Part shown: one piece after another, positions 39,469 to 49,092 of the stretch | How positions within the stretch are numbered: position 1 is the first letter of the stretch | How the letters are laid out: each line of letters starts with the position of its first letter | Origin: Thiocapsa imhoffii | GTDB taxonomy: Bacteria > Pseudomonadota > Gammaproteobacteria > Chromatiales > Chromatiaceae | Direction: 5' to 3' | Length of the DNA stretch: 64,000 nucleotides | Assembly: GCF_016583985.1 (NCBI RefSeq) | Contig: NZ_NRSD01000003.1 | Location: 62,001 to 126,000, forward strand | The notes under the pieces: model-generated | Database searches by the model: none | Told to the model about the DNA's origin: nothing | The model's input: the letters and a program-made list of their open reading frames with translations, nothing else | Position numbers and translations under genes: made by a program

Positions 39469-40941
39469 ATGGATTACCTGAGCCTTTCACGAGCCGCTCG
39501 TTTGGCTGGCGTGACGCGCGCTGAGTTACAACGACGCATCCGCAGCGGCGATATCGCAACCTTCGAGGGATCGGTGGCGGTCAGCGATTTGTTGCGCGCT
39601 TACCCACGCGTCAACCTTGGTGACGACTCAGCGCTCGAACGGGTCGAACGCATCAAATTCGACGCCTTGCCAAAGACCGAATCGCGGGATGCCGAACTTC
39701 CCAGCCCGCAGGTGTTGATCGCGCGCCTGCGGGCCATGAGCACGACACTGGGAGAGCAATGGTCTGCCCTGAATGCCGCGCAGGCCCTGCTGCAAGAGGT
39801 CGGGGTACGTCTCGGAGCCCTGGTCACGGAGCCCGACCAGGGTGATCTGGCGGCGGCGGTCCGCGCGCTGCATGACTGGCTCGGCGAGGCCCAACGGCAA
39901 GCGGAGGTCACGCCCGCACCGTCCGAACAGGATCTATTTTTCGCAAGAGAGACCTTACTGCGCATCATGGCCGCACATGTCAAATTGATTCCAAGCGGAC
40001 ACGACTATTTCGTCGAAGGCAATGAATCCATTCTCGAGGCATCGGTCCGCTCTGGACTCAATCTGAATTACGGCTGCTCCAGTGGCAACTGTGGCGCCTG
40101 CAAGGCACGCCTAATCAGCGGCGAAACTCGCCGCATTCGTGATCACGACTATGTCTTGAGTGAGCGCGAAAAGGCCATGGGGTATCTGCTCACCTGCTCG
40201 CACACGGCGGTGACCGATCTGGTGATCGAGGCCGCCGAGGCGCAATCGGTCGCCGATCTACCTCATCAGGAGATCCGTGCGAGCCTGCGCAAGGTCGAGC
40301 CGATATCCGCACAACTCGTATCGCTCAACGTGCAGACACCCCGCACACAAACGCTGCGCTTCATGTCTGGTCAGCGGGTCCGGCTGACGCTCGAAGGGGG
40401 CGCGAGCCGCGAACTGCACATCGCCAGTTGTCCATGCAATGGACGCAATCTGTGGTTCGATGTTCGGCGTGACCAGGATGCCTTCTCCGAGGCCGTGTTC
40501 AAACCACTGCGACCCGGCCATCTGATCCACGTCGAGGGGCCCCACGGCTCGTTCGTACTCTGTGAAGACGCGCCCGAGCCAGCCGTCTTTATCGCCTTTG
40601 GTGACGGGATCGCACCCATCAAGAGCCTGATCGAACATGCGGTCTCGATCGATCTCATCGAGTCTTATCACCTCTATTGGGACACCAACCATGGCGAAGG
40701 CCATCACCACGGGCGCTGGGGCCGTGCCTTGACCGATGCATTGGATAACTTTTTCTTCACACCCTTGCTCGGTTGTCAGCCGCGCGACGTTTGGGCCGTC
40801 ATGCAAGCCGACCATCCCGATCTGACAGGACGACAGTTCTATCTTGCCGGACCGGCCGCACCGGTCGAGGAACTCGCACGCCTCATCCGCCGCGCCGGGG
40901 TCGCGCCCACACAGATCCGTTGCGAGCACACGCAATCCTGA
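39469..40941 (+). CDS. HTH / [2Fe-2S] ferredoxin / flavin reductase fusion protein
   Basis: About 490 residues. The ATG at 39469 has GGAG nine bases upstream; another ATG at 39463 is possible. Residues 1-50 (DYLSLSRAARLAGVTRAELQ, RRIRSGDIATFEGSVAVSDL) look like a MerR/excisionase-type HTH. Residues ~55-160 are helical. Residues ~165-255 are a plant-type ferredoxin with CSSGNCGAC plus a later C in LLTCSH, the four cluster ligands. The rest is a ferredoxin reductase-like module: FAD part with MSGQRVRLTLEGGASRELHI, and NAD part with FIAFGDGIAPIKSLIEHA and FYLAGPAAPVEELARLI. The flavin motif is unusual (ASCPCNGRN instead of RxYS), so FAD binding may be altered. Confidence 0.8.
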   Translation: MDYLSLSRAARLAGVTRAELQRRIRSGDIATFEGSVAVSDLLRAYPRVNLGDDSALERVERIKFDALPKTESRDAELPSPQVLIARLRAMSTTLGEQWSALNAAQALLQEVGVRLGALVTEPDQGDLAAAVRALHDWLGEAQRQAEVTPAPSEQDLFFARETLLRIMAAHVKLIPSGHDYFVEGNESILEASVRSGLNLNYGCSSGNCGACKARLISGETRRIRDHDYVLSEREKAMGYLLTCSHTAVTDLVIEAAEAQSVADLPHQEIRASLRKVEPISAQLVSLNVQTPRTQTLRFMSGQRVRLTLEGGASRELHIASCPCNGRNLWFDVRRDQDAFSEAVFKPLRPGHLIHVEGPHGSFVLCEDAPEPAVFIAFGDGIAPIKSLIEHAVSIDLIESYHLYWDTNHGEGHHHGRWGRALTDALDNFFFTPLLGCQPRDVWAVMQADHPDLTGRQFYLAGPAAPVEELARLIRRAGVAPTQIRCEHTQS

Positions 40942-41068
40942 ACACGGCAACGGGCGCGCGAGGCCCATCGCGAACGCCGAGCCGCGCAGGTGCTCCAGCT
41001 TTCCAAGAGGCCGCTGACCCGGAGCGCTCCACGCCTATCGTGACGCGAGACTGGCTTTCGGCCGGCGT

Positions 41069-42646
41069 TCAGCTTCCCTCGGGGCGCATGTGAGGAAAGA
41101 GCAGCACGTCGCGGATCGATGGAGAATCCGTCAACAGCATCACCAGCCGATCAATGCCCACGCCCTCCCCGGCGGTTGGCGGCATGCCGTGTTCGAGGGC
41201 GCGGATATAATCCGTGTCGTAGTACATCGCCTCGAGATCCCCGGCATCCTTCTCGGCGACCTGCTGACGAAACCGCTCGGCCTGATCCTCGGCATCGTTC
41301 AGCTCGGAGAACCCATTGGCAATCTCGCGTCCTGCGACGAAAAACTCGAACCGATCGGTGACAAAGGGGTTGCGGTCATTCCGCCGCGCCAGTGGTGAGA
41401 CCTCAGTGGGATATTCGGTGATAAAGGTCGGCTCCATGAGTCGATGTTCAGCGGTCCGCTCGAACAGCTCGATCTGCAGTTTTCCCAATCCCCAGGTTGG
41501 TTTGACAGCGATTTCGAGACGCTCGGCAACCCGTCGGAGCGATTCCAGATCATCGAGCTCAGCCGCGGCGAGACCAGGATTGAAATGCAGGATCGCCTCT
41601 CGCACAGTCATGCGCACGAAGGGTCGTGCGAAGTCATACTCACGCCCCTGATAGCGGATCCGCGTCTGACCCAAGACGCTCTCGGTCATCGCACGCAGCA
41701 TCGACTCGGTCAGATCCATCAAATCCAGGTAATCCGCGTAGGCCTCGTAGAATTCGAGCATGGTGAACTCGGGATTGTGCCGCGTCGACAATCCCTCGTT
41801 GCGGAAATTCCGATTGATCTCATAGACCTTCTCCAGCCCACCGACCACCAGTCGCTTGAGGAAGAGCTCTGGCGCGATCCGCAGAAACAATTGCATGTCC
41901 AGCGCGTTGTGATGGGTGATAAAGGGTCGGGCCACGGCGCCCCCTGGAATCACCTGCATCATGGGTGTCTCGACCTCGAGATAGCCACGCGCGTTGAGAT
42001 AGTCACGGATGAACTGGATGACACGCGTGCGGATGCGGAAGGTCTCGCGCGTGCCCGCGTTCATGATCAGATCAAGGTAGCGCTGCCGGTAGCGGCTCTC
42101 CATGTCCGAGAGACCGTGAAATTTCTCCGGCAGTGGGCGCAGCGCCTTGGTCAACAAGCGCAGCGTTTCGCACTTGATGGAGAGTTCGCCGGTCTTGGTC
42201 TTGAATAGGACCCCCTCGGCGCCGAGGATGTCGCCAAGGTCGAAATCCCGTTTGAAACGGGCGTAGCTCTCCTCGCCAACAAGGTCGCGCTGAACGAAGA
42301 GTTGGATGCGCCCCGACAGGTCTTGGAGGTGCGCAAAACTTGCCTTGCCCATGACCCGTCGGCTCATCAGACGACCGGCGACCTTGACCCGGACTGGCGC
42401 TGCGTCGAGGTGCTCAGGCGTGCTCTCGCCGTACTCCGCAAGCACTTCGCCCGCGATCACATCGCGGCGAAAATCATTTGGAAAGGCTGGCCCTTGCGCC
42501 CGTATCTGCGCCAACTTCTCGCGTCGTTGCGCGATCAGTTTGTGCTCATCGACGACCTGTGGATCAGCGGACTCGGCCTGGCCGACCGGCTCGGATTCTT
42601 CACTCACCCCAACTCTCTCCTGTTCACGCACATCATCAGAGACCAC
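41069..42646 (-). CDS. lysS: Lysyl-tRNA synthetase, class II
   Basis: 525 residues from a GTG at 42646, overlapping the end of prfB by 11 bp. It charges tRNA-Lys. The N-terminal anticodon-binding OB fold has [20 protein letters not shown] and [10 protein letters not shown]. Class II motifs follow: [20 protein letters not shown] with [58 protein letters not shown], and motif 3 [20 protein letters not shown]. Compared with E. coli it has a ~30-residue acidic N-terminal extension ([15 protein letters not shown]). prfB-lysS is a conserved gammaproteobacterial pair. Confidence 0.96.
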   Translation of the reverse strand: MVSDDVREQERVGVSEESEPVGQAESADPQVVDEHKLIAQRREKLAQIRAQGPAFPNDFRRDVIAGEVLAEYGESTPEHLDAAPVRVKVAGRLMSRRVMGKASFAHLQDLSGRIQLFVQRDLVGEESYARFKRDFDLGDILGAEGVLFKTKTGELSIKCETLRLLTKALRPLPEKFHGLSDMESRYRQRYLDLIMNAGTRETFRIRTRVIQFIRDYLNARGYLEVETPMMQVIPGGAVARPFITHHNALDMQLFLRIAPELFLKRLVVGGLEKVYEINRNFRNEGLSTRHNPEFTMLEFYEAYADYLDLMDLTESMLRAMTESVLGQTRIRYQGREYDFARPFVRMTVREAILHFNPGLAAAELDDLESLRRVAERLEIAVKPTWGLGKLQIELFERTAEHRLMEPTFITEYPTEVSPLARRNDRNPFVTDRFEFFVAGREIANGFSELNDAEDQAERFRQQVAEKDAGDLEAMYYDTDYIRALEHGMPPTAGEGVGIDRLVMLLTDSPSIRDVLLFPHMRPEGS

Positions 42647-43734
42647 TTTTCAGGCTCGCCTCGATGAATGGATCAAGATTGCCATCGAGGACCGCTTGCG
42701 TATTGGCGATCTCGACATGGGTGCGCAAATCCTTGATGCGGGATTGGTCCAACACATAGGAGCGGATCTGACTGCCCCAGCCGATGTCGGACTTACTATC
42801 CTCGATCACCTGTTGACTCGCGCGGCGATTCTGCATCTCCAGCTCATAGAGTTTGGCCTTGAGCTGTTTCATCGCGTGATCCTTGTTCTTGTGCTGGGAG
42901 CGGTCGGTTTGGCACTGCACGACGATCCCGGTCGGATTGTGGGTGATACGCACAGCGGATTCGGTCCGGTTCACATGCTGACCACCGGCCCCACTCGCAC
43001 GATAGACGTCGATCCGCAAGTCGGCGGGATTGATCTCGATATCGATACTGTCGTCGACCTCGGGAGAGACGAACACAGCGGCAAACGAAGTGTGACGACG
43101 GTTTCCTGAATCGAACGGCGACTTGCGCACCAGACGATGCACCCCGGTCTCGGTGCGCAGCCAACCGAAGGCATACTCTCCGGTGAAAAGGATGGTGGCA
43201 GACTTGATCCCGGCGACCTCGCCAGGGGAGACCTCAAGGAGTTCCGTTTTGAACCCCCGACGCTCACCCCACCGTAAATACATGCGCAGCAGCATCTCGG
43301 CCCAGTCTTGCGCCTCCGTGCCACCCGAACCGGCCTGGATATCCACGAAGGCGTTGCTTGCGTCCATCTCCCCGGCGAACATGCGACGAAACTCAAGCTC
43401 GGCGACGCGCGCCTCGTGCCGTTCGAGATCCGCCGCGAGCGCCACAAGCGTGGGTTCGTCCTCCTCCTCGGCCGCCATGGCGAGGAGATCATCGGCATCG
43501 GTGAGTCCGGTCGTGAGCTCGTCGATGGTGACGACAATGGCCTCGAGGGTCGCCCGCTCGCGCCCAAGTGCCTGAGCCCGCTCGGGCTCACTCCACACGC
43601 TGGGATCCTCGAGTTCCCGCAACACCTCGGTCAGCCGTTCCTGGCGTTCCGGGTAGTTAAAGATACCCCCTAAGGGAGTCGATCCGTCCCTTGAGATCAC
43701 TGATCTGATAGGCAATGGGATTGATGTCGATCAT
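42636..43734 (-). CDS. prfB: Peptide chain release factor 2, programmed +1 frameshift
   Basis: The true start is the ATG at 43734 ([20 protein letters not shown]). After 25 codons a CTT codon is followed by TAA (43657-43659); reading resumes in the +1 frame as [16 protein letters not shown]. The total is 365 residues, identical in length to E. coli RF2. RF2 releases peptides at UGA and UAA. The GGQ motif is in [20 protein letters not shown] and the stop-reading SPF tripeptide is in [15 protein letters not shown]. The frameshift normally senses low RF2 activity. Here the in-frame stop is UAA, which RF1 also reads, so the feedback may be weaker. lysS overlaps the 3' end. Confidence 0.95.
43657..43671 (-). 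promoter_or_regulatory. RF2 autoregulatory frameshift site with UAA
   Basis: On the minus strand the site reads AGGGGG TAT CTT TAA C. The AGGGGG acts as the internal Shine-Dalgarno stimulator, CTT is the slippery codon, and TAA is the zero-frame stop. Spacing between the stimulator and the stop is six bases, as in E. coli. Confidence 0.9.
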
Positions 43735-43997
43735 CGAACACTCCGGCGCGAAAATTCACTCATGATACCCCGTTACCCGGACCCCAGACCAGGTGACCGG
43801 CCATCGCTCGATCTGTGACACCTTCGATCCTCATCCTTGCATGGGTCCGGTCCTAGGCCCTTGCAGTGACCGATGACAACTGAGGCATTTTTTGAACTGG
43901 GTCAACAATCAGGAAAACAAATCGCGCGTGCCCTACTCGTTGATTGGATCAGTTCTATACTTCGATGCAGGACAACCTACTGGCTCCGACCCTAAGC

Positions 43998-44717
43998 ATG
44001 GCCCGTCTACCTCGCTTCGTCTTACCCGGTTACCCTCAGCATGTGATTCAGCGCGGGCACAACCGTGAACGGATCCTCTATGACGAAGAGGATTACTGGT
44101 TCATGTGGGAAAAACTCGGTGCGGCGGCCGAAAAATTCGATTGCGAGCTGCATGCCTACGTCTTGATGCCGAATCATTTCCATCTTTTGTTGACGCCGCA
44201 CACCGACAATGGCGTGGGGAAGCTGATGCAGTATGTCGGACGTTACTATGTTCAGCATTTCAACTTTCGCTATGCCCGCAGCGGTACCCTCTGGGAGGGC
44301 CGTTATCGCGCAACATTGCTTGATCCTAAGGACTATCTGCTTGCGGTCTCCCACTATATCGAGGCCAATCCCGTCCGAGCAGGACTCGTCGATGACAACG
44401 CGGAGTACGACTGGTCGAGCTATGGGGCAAATGCCCTGGGTGCGGATGACGCCTTGGTGACCCCGCACCGCGAATACCTGCGTCTCGGGCGTGGTGCCAA
44501 GGCCCGTCAGAATGCCTATGCGAAACAGAGCAGGATGCCTGAGGATAAAGCGCGCGTAACCCGCATCCGGGATGCGACCAATAAGGCCTGGGTGCTCGGC
44601 GAGAGCCGGTTCTGTAACACCATCGAATCGGAACTCAATCGTCGAGCACTGCCGCGTCAACGGGGTGGAGATCGGCGCTCCGCCGCCTACCGCCTAGCGC
44701 GCAGCACGAACCTATGA
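43998..44717 (+). CDS. REP-associated tyrosine transposase (RAYT), IS200-like
   Basis: 239 residues from the ATG at 43998 (MARLPRFVLPGYPQHVIQRG). The Y1 transposase fold is clear: VIQRGHNRERILYDEEDYWF, the HxH pair in YVLMPNHFHLLLTP, GTLWEGRYRATLL and AVSHYIEANPVRAGLV with the catalytic tyrosine. C-terminal RAYT features are present, such as WSSYGANALG and the final RRALPRQRGGDRR. RAYTs mobilise REP palindromes. I see no REP elements flanking this gene; the palindromes at 13.1-13.8 kb could be related, but this is unproven. It overlaps the following cupin gene by 4 bp, which is odd for a mobile gene and suggests domestication. Confidence 0.87.
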   Translation: MARLPRFVLPGYPQHVIQRGHNRERILYDEEDYWFMWEKLGAAAEKFDCELHAYVLMPNHFHLLLTPHTDNGVGKLMQYVGRYYVQHFNFRYARSGTLWEGRYRATLLDPKDYLLAVSHYIEANPVRAGLVDDNAEYDWSSYGANALGADDALVTPHREYLRLGRGAKARQNAYAKQSRMPEDKARVTRIRDATNKAWVLGESRFCNTIESELNRRALPRQRGGDRRSAAYRLARSTNL

Positions 44718-45106
44718 GCTTCACAACCACCGGACTGATCCAGTCTCCCGACGAGAGTCTGGAATATTTCTTCGTGGAAGGTTGCCATATCCTCGAAACA
44801 TGGAACCGCGCCGAGGATCCAAACCTTTCGATCGTGCGTGCGCGGGTCACGCCGGGGGTGACGACCCGCTGGCACCGTCTGCGTGGAACCATTGAGCGCT
44901 ATCTGATCCTCGCGGGCACGGGTGTGATGGAACTCCACGGCATCCCCCCGCGCCCGGTTGGCCCTGGCGATCTTGTCTACATCCCAAGCGATCATGGGCA
45001 ACGCATCACCAACACCGGGTCTAGCGACCTGATCTTTCTCGCCCTCTGCACACCACGGTTCCGGCCCGAGGTTTATGAGGATCTCGAGCAATCGAGTGAC
45101 GCATGA
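44714..45106 (+). CDS. Cupin-domain protein
   Basis: 130 residues forming a single cupin barrel: RARVTPGVTTRWHRLRGTIE with one conserved histidine, RYLILAGTGVMELHG, then PGDLVYIPSDHGQRITNTG and DLIFLALCTPRFRPEVY. It resembles cupins of the mannose-6-phosphate isomerase-like group that shield metal sites. Substrate unknown. Its start overlaps the RAYT stop, and the gene is followed by unrelated genes. Confidence 0.82.
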   Translation: MSFTTTGLIQSPDESLEYFFVEGCHILETWNRAEDPNLSIVRARVTPGVTTRWHRLRGTIERYLILAGTGVMELHGIPPRPVGPGDLVYIPSDHGQRITNTGSSDLIFLALCTPRFRPEVYEDLEQSSDA

Positions 45107-45232
45107 ACGCACGCACGCCGGGAACGGCCCCACCCATGGCCATCCATGGATGGATCCAGACTGCGCCTTCATGACCGCGCGTGTCATGTCAGCCGACTTG
45201 ACCGATGCATCTGAACATCAAACAATAGCATC

Positions 45233-45520
45233 ATGGCTGACATCTTCATCGAACGCATCCATCGTCTCGGACTCGATCGGGCCCTCGACCAGGTCGACGC
45301 TCTCGCTGAGTTATTGGTCAGCGAATTGGATGCCGAGTGCACCTGGAACGGCAATCGGCTCGACTTTGCGCGGTCCGGTGCGAGCGGCTGTGTTGAGGTC
45401 ACCGACAGTCTGCTCACCCTTGAGGTGCACCTCGGGTTCCTGTTCAAGCCGTTCAGGGAACGGATCGAGCAGAGCATCATGGAACAGCTCGAAACCCTGA
45501 TCCCCCCAAGCCCCTGCTAG
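45233..45520 (+). CDS. Polyhydroxyalkanoic acid system family protein
   Basis: 95 residues: DIFIERIHRLGLDRALDQVD, DAECTWNGNRLDFARSG, ASGCVEVTDSLLTLEVHLGF and LFKPFRERIEQSIMEQLETL. This follows the small PHA_gran_rgn family, found with polyhydroxyalkanoate genes in proteobacteria, although no PHA genes are adjacent here. It could also be described as a domain of unknown function. The gene starts in a clean 126-bp gap and lies 12 bp before the flavin reductase gene, so the two may be co-transcribed. Confidence 0.75.
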   Translation: MADIFIERIHRLGLDRALDQVDALAELLVSELDAECTWNGNRLDFARSGASGCVEVTDSLLTLEVHLGFLFKPFRERIEQSIMEQLETLIPPSPC

Positions 45521-45532
45521 GGGTCCGTCACG

Positions 45533-46171
45533 ATGACGACTCAGCCACCCGGACTCGGCAGCGGACAGGAGCAGCTGCCTGCCGCCACCGAGTCCGTGGT
45601 CAACGCCATCTTTCACCGTTACGACCCACCCCTGTGGCTGGTCACGGCGTGCGCTGATGGGCGTCGGGGAGGATTCATCGCCACCTCCGTCACTCGCGTA
45701 TCCATCGTGCCTGAGCTGCCGAGAATCCTACTCGCGGTCGCGAAACATCATTTCACTTGGGATCTCATCGAGCGGAGTGACCGCTTCGCGCTTCATCTGC
45801 TTCCCTGCGATGCAGTCGATCTAGTCCACCGCTTTGGTCTCGCAAGCGGCCATGCCGGCGACAAATTCGCCGATCTGCCACACGACACCACCCCTGCCGG
45901 GATGCCCCTGATCAAGGCCGCGAGCAGCTGGCTCGATTGCGCGATCGAATCGCGCATGGACATCGGGGACCGTACCACTTACCTTGCGGCCGTCACCGGC
46001 GGCGGGCAGTTGCGCGACGGACCTGTCATGACCGTTGCGGAGCTGCTGTCCGCGCTCTCACACTCGGATCACGCCAAGCTCAAGCGGCTCTATGCTCATG
46101 ACCAGACCATCGATCGGGAGGCCATCCTGGCCTGGCGCAACCAGCGTGGGATATCGTCTCACGCGGTTTGA
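45533..46171 (+). CDS. Flavin reductase-like protein
   Basis: 212 residues of the FMN-binding split-barrel flavin reductase family. Motifs: YDPPLWLVTACADGRRGGFI, ATSVTRVSIVPELPRILLAV, AKHHFTWDLIERSDRFALHL and LDCAIESRMDIGDRTTYLAA. Such enzymes reduce free FMN with NAD(P)H or act as FMN-dependent oxidases. The partner monooxygenase is not adjacent. Length is normal for the family. Confidence 0.85.
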   Translation: MTTQPPGLGSGQEQLPAATESVVNAIFHRYDPPLWLVTACADGRRGGFIATSVTRVSIVPELPRILLAVAKHHFTWDLIERSDRFALHLLPCDAVDLVHRFGLASGHAGDKFADLPHDTTPAGMPLIKAASSWLDCAIESRMDIGDRTTYLAAVTGGGQLRDGPVMTVAELLSALSHSDHAKLKRLYAHDQTIDREAILAWRNQRGISSHAV

Positions 46172-46195
46172 ACTTCGGTTCGGGTCTCGGCGGCC

Positions 46196-47134
46196 ATGAG
46201 TGCGACGCAGGCCCCTCTGCGCCAGTCCGCTTCCGAACCGTGCAGCCCCACCCTCCATCAGGTGATGCTGCCGGATGGACGCCTCCTCGCCTATTGCGAG
46301 TACGGTGACCCGCTGGGACGGCCCACCCTCTACTGTCATGGTTTCCCAAGTTCGCGCCTTGAAGCGGAGTTATTCGATCTGGCTGCCCGGGATGCCGGCG
46401 TGCGTATCATCGCCCCCGACCGCCCAGGCTATGGTGATTCCGCCCCGGACCCACAACGGACGCTCCTGAGCTGGGCGGCTGACGCACAGGCACTGGCCGA
46501 CCACCTGGGGCTTGATCAACTCGACCTCCTTGGAGTGTCGGGTGGTGGTCCCTATGCCCTGGCCTGTCTCGCATGCATCCCAAACCGGATTGCGCGGTGC
46601 ACCCTGGTCTGTCCACTCGGGCCGATCTTCCTCGACTCAGTGCGACTCCAGATGCGGCTCGGCACCCGGTTGAGCTTCACCCTGACGCGCCGCGTCCCCA
46701 GACTCGCCGCGGTCCTCCACCGAGGCGCGCTACCGACCCTGATCGGCGCGTCTCCCTGGTTGATCGACCGCGTGCGCGCCGGCAACGCGGGTCCGGCTGA
46801 TCGCGCGGTCTTGCGCGCGCCGCGGGTCGCGAGCATCTTGACGCGGAGCGTGCAGGCCGCCATGCAGGCAGGCGCCCTGGGTTCCCGACAAGATCTCGAC
46901 CTCTACACCAGGCCTTGGGGGATCGCGTTCGCCTCCTTGGAGCACCCGATCGATCTTTGGCACGGCGATACGGACAACACTGTCCCGCTCGCACACGCCC
47001 GCTGGTACGCCGCCCATCTCCCCCACTGCCACCTCCATGTTCTACCCGGTGAGGGTCACTATTCGTTACCGATCCGCCATGCGGGGCGCATCCTGACGGG
47101 AGAGACCGAAACGGCCGTCTCCGCTCGGGGTTGA
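46196..47134 (+). CDS. Alpha/beta-fold hydrolase
   Basis: 312 residues. The nucleophile elbow is LLGVSGGGPYALACLA (G-x-S-x-G), the oxyanion region is LYCHGFPSSRLEAELFD with APDRPGYGDS, the acid lies in PIDLWHGDTDNTVPLAHARW, and the catalytic histidine is in LPGEGHYSLPI. Ordinary single-domain hydrolase, no signal peptide. The substrate is unknown. It lies 24 bp after the flavin reductase gene and may share its transcript. Confidence 0.87.
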   Translation: MSATQAPLRQSASEPCSPTLHQVMLPDGRLLAYCEYGDPLGRPTLYCHGFPSSRLEAELFDLAARDAGVRIIAPDRPGYGDSAPDPQRTLLSWAADAQALADHLGLDQLDLLGVSGGGPYALACLACIPNRIARCTLVCPLGPIFLDSVRLQMRLGTRLSFTLTRRVPRLAAVLHRGALPTLIGASPWLIDRVRAGNAGPADRAVLRAPRVASILTRSVQAAMQAGALGSRQDLDLYTRPWGIAFASLEHPIDLWHGDTDNTVPLAHARWYAAHLPHCHLHVLPGEGHYSLPIRHAGRILTGETETAVSARG

Positions 47135-47296
47135 CGGGAGGGGATCGACCACCGGGTGCGGAACCGCATTCCCTTGCGTTCAGCGGCAAGACACAGGATC
47201 GCGATCGCGTACGGTCATGACGATGAGCGCTGATCAGGCACCGCCCGGCCCGCGTCACACGCTCAAGGTCCAGCAGCGTGTGCGCGGTAGCAGAGC

Positions 47297-48739
47297 TTAG
47301 CGACTCATTTGATTGAGATGGAACCGGCCATACAGGAAGGTCTGAAAACGACTGACCTCCTTGAGGGCAAGCTTCAAACGCCCTTCCTCGATCCGATTCA
47401 GACGCTCGAGTGGGAGATAATTATTGGGGGTACGCCCTTGCTCGATCGCTAGCAACTGGCCGCGCAATCGGAGGGTCACGAGAAAATCCAGCGCTGTGAT
47501 CAGATGATCCGCTTGCTCCGGGCGCAGCACACCGACCCGCTCAAGTCCGAACACGCGTCCGCGGGTGCCGCCATCGCCGACCCCCGCCTGCAACGCCATT
47601 GCCTTGATCCCTTCGGTGATCGGAAAGATGCCGGCTTTCTTCAGCTCGATACTGCCGCGATTGGGTCCACGCCGCTCGGGTTTGATCTGTCCTAAGAGGC
47701 CCAATGGCGGCTTGAAGCCCACCGCATTGGCCGCGCTGTGCGCCAGGAAGAGATTGTTGGCCTGCAGTTGGCTCTGGATATGTGCCTTGAGTTCGGACTC
47801 GAAGCCCGAATCGCCATAGAGCGTGCGTAAATCGAAGAACATGCTCCCGGACAGAATGTTCTCGGGTGACGGGGTCCGGAGCCATTTCTCGAGGACCAGC
47901 TTCCACTCGGAGAGGCTGCGCCGCCAGGCTGGATTTTTCGCCATGATCCCACCCGCGCAGGGCGGCACACCGATCTCGATCAAGCGATCGATGAGATCTT
48001 CGCTAAAGGCCGCCAAACGCTCACGTTCGCTCTCGGACAGGTCGTCGGCAAAGACGATGGCGTTGTCCTGATCAGTCGACAGGGTCTGTTCTTGTCGGCC
48101 CTCGCTGCCGAGGGCGAGGAAGGCGAAACGATCGGTCAGATCCGGATAACGCGCGCTGCGCACCAGTTCGATCAAGCGGATCAGAATGCGATCATTGAGG
48201 TGAGCGACAGTCTGAACCAAATCCTTGGTCGCGACCCCGGTGCCGGCCAGATGGATCACGAGTTGTTCAAGTTTGCGATGCAAGCTTTTGAGTTCGTCGA
48301 CTCCTGTCGCCTCCTCGATCTCTTTCATGAGGAGCTGTGGTGAGCGGCTTTGCAGTCGCAGTGCGTCCGAATCGGTCACGATCCCACAGAGCTCGCCGTT
48401 GGCGTCAATGACACACAAGCGATGGATGCGACGCCGCGTCATCAGATAGAGGGCGTCGAAGAGATAGTCGTCCTCTCCGATCGTCACGAGTGGGCGATTC
48501 ATGACATCGCTGACCAGCAGATCGCTTGGGCTGCGTCCTTGCGCGACAACCTTGTTGCGCAAATCGCGATCCGTGACCATACCGACCGGAACCTGATCGG
48601 CGCAGACCACGATGCTTGAGATGTTGCGCTCGCTCATCACGGCCGCGGCCGACACCAGCGATGTGTCTTGTTCACAGGTGACGACATCACGCTGGCAGAG
48701 ATCCCGCACGGGAACGAAGAAGACGTTTTCAGCAGACAT
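47297..48739 (-). CDS. CBS / DUF294 nucleotidyltransferase-like protein
   Basis: 480 residues from the ATG at 48739 (MSAENVFFVPVRDLCQRDVV). Two CBS domains come first (SLVSAAAVMSERNISSIVVC and DALYLMTRRRIHRLCVIDAN), which bind adenine nucleotides. The DUF294 nucleotidyltransferase core follows: LALGSEGRQEQTLSTDQDNA, IVF with the GS...D-x-D pattern, and CAGGIMAKNPAWRRSLSEW. A C-terminal helical region ends at 47.3 kb. The family resembles the GlnD-type uridylyltransferases and is often linked to signalling exonucleases or transporters; its substrate is not known. Confidence 0.85.
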   Translation of the reverse strand: MSAENVFFVPVRDLCQRDVVTCEQDTSLVSAAAVMSERNISSIVVCADQVPVGMVTDRDLRNKVVAQGRSPSDLLVSDVMNRPLVTIGEDDYLFDALYLMTRRRIHRLCVIDANGELCGIVTDSDALRLQSRSPQLLMKEIEEATGVDELKSLHRKLEQLVIHLAGTGVATKDLVQTVAHLNDRILIRLIELVRSARYPDLTDRFAFLALGSEGRQEQTLSTDQDNAIVFADDLSESERERLAAFSEDLIDRLIEIGVPPCAGGIMAKNPAWRRSLSEWKLVLEKWLRTPSPENILSGSMFFDLRTLYGDSGFESELKAHIQSQLQANNLFLAHSAANAVGFKPPLGLLGQIKPERRGPNRGSIELKKAGIFPITEGIKAMALQAGVGDGGTRGRVFGLERVGVLRPEQADHLITALDFLVTLRLRGQLLAIEQGRTPNNYLPLERLNRIEEGRLKLALKEVSRFQTFLYGRFHLNQMSR

Positions 48740-49092
48740 GGCTCCTCGACATCGGCAGGGATGCACGACAGGCTCTGGTCATTCACCCAGGTGAATCAAC
48801 GGATGGCCCATCGGTTTGCGATTCTGCCAGGGCAGGCGACTGGGACGTCACGGTGGCCGCGGGCCGACGCCTAGAGGCGCGCGCCCGCATCGCGGTGACG
48901 CGATGTCCCCTCATCGACAGAATCCATGCAAAAGAGATCAGGCAATTGAAAAGCCAACCTTTTCAACTTAAAAACCCGTCATCCGAGTGGGATTCAGTAT
49001 ACCAGAAGCCCAGCCTGATGCACCGCCTGGGCATGGCCCGTCCTCAGGACGCGCAATCCGCCAGCAGCAGCGCGGCGGCCCCGTCCGGGCGA
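48740..49092. other. Non-coding gap of 353 bp, no gene seen
   Basis: The gap lies between the start of the DUF294 gene and the end of the alcohol dehydrogenase gene. Frames on the plus strand (for example near 48853) lack ribosome sites and family matches. A less GC-rich patch, CTTTTCAACTTAAAAACCCG on one strand around 48.96 kb, may hold a promoter or a terminator tail. Confidence 0.4.

Noticed and set aside
42971..43591. 206-codon minus-strand frame overlapping prfB
   Set aside because: It is prfB read in another frame and has no independent support.
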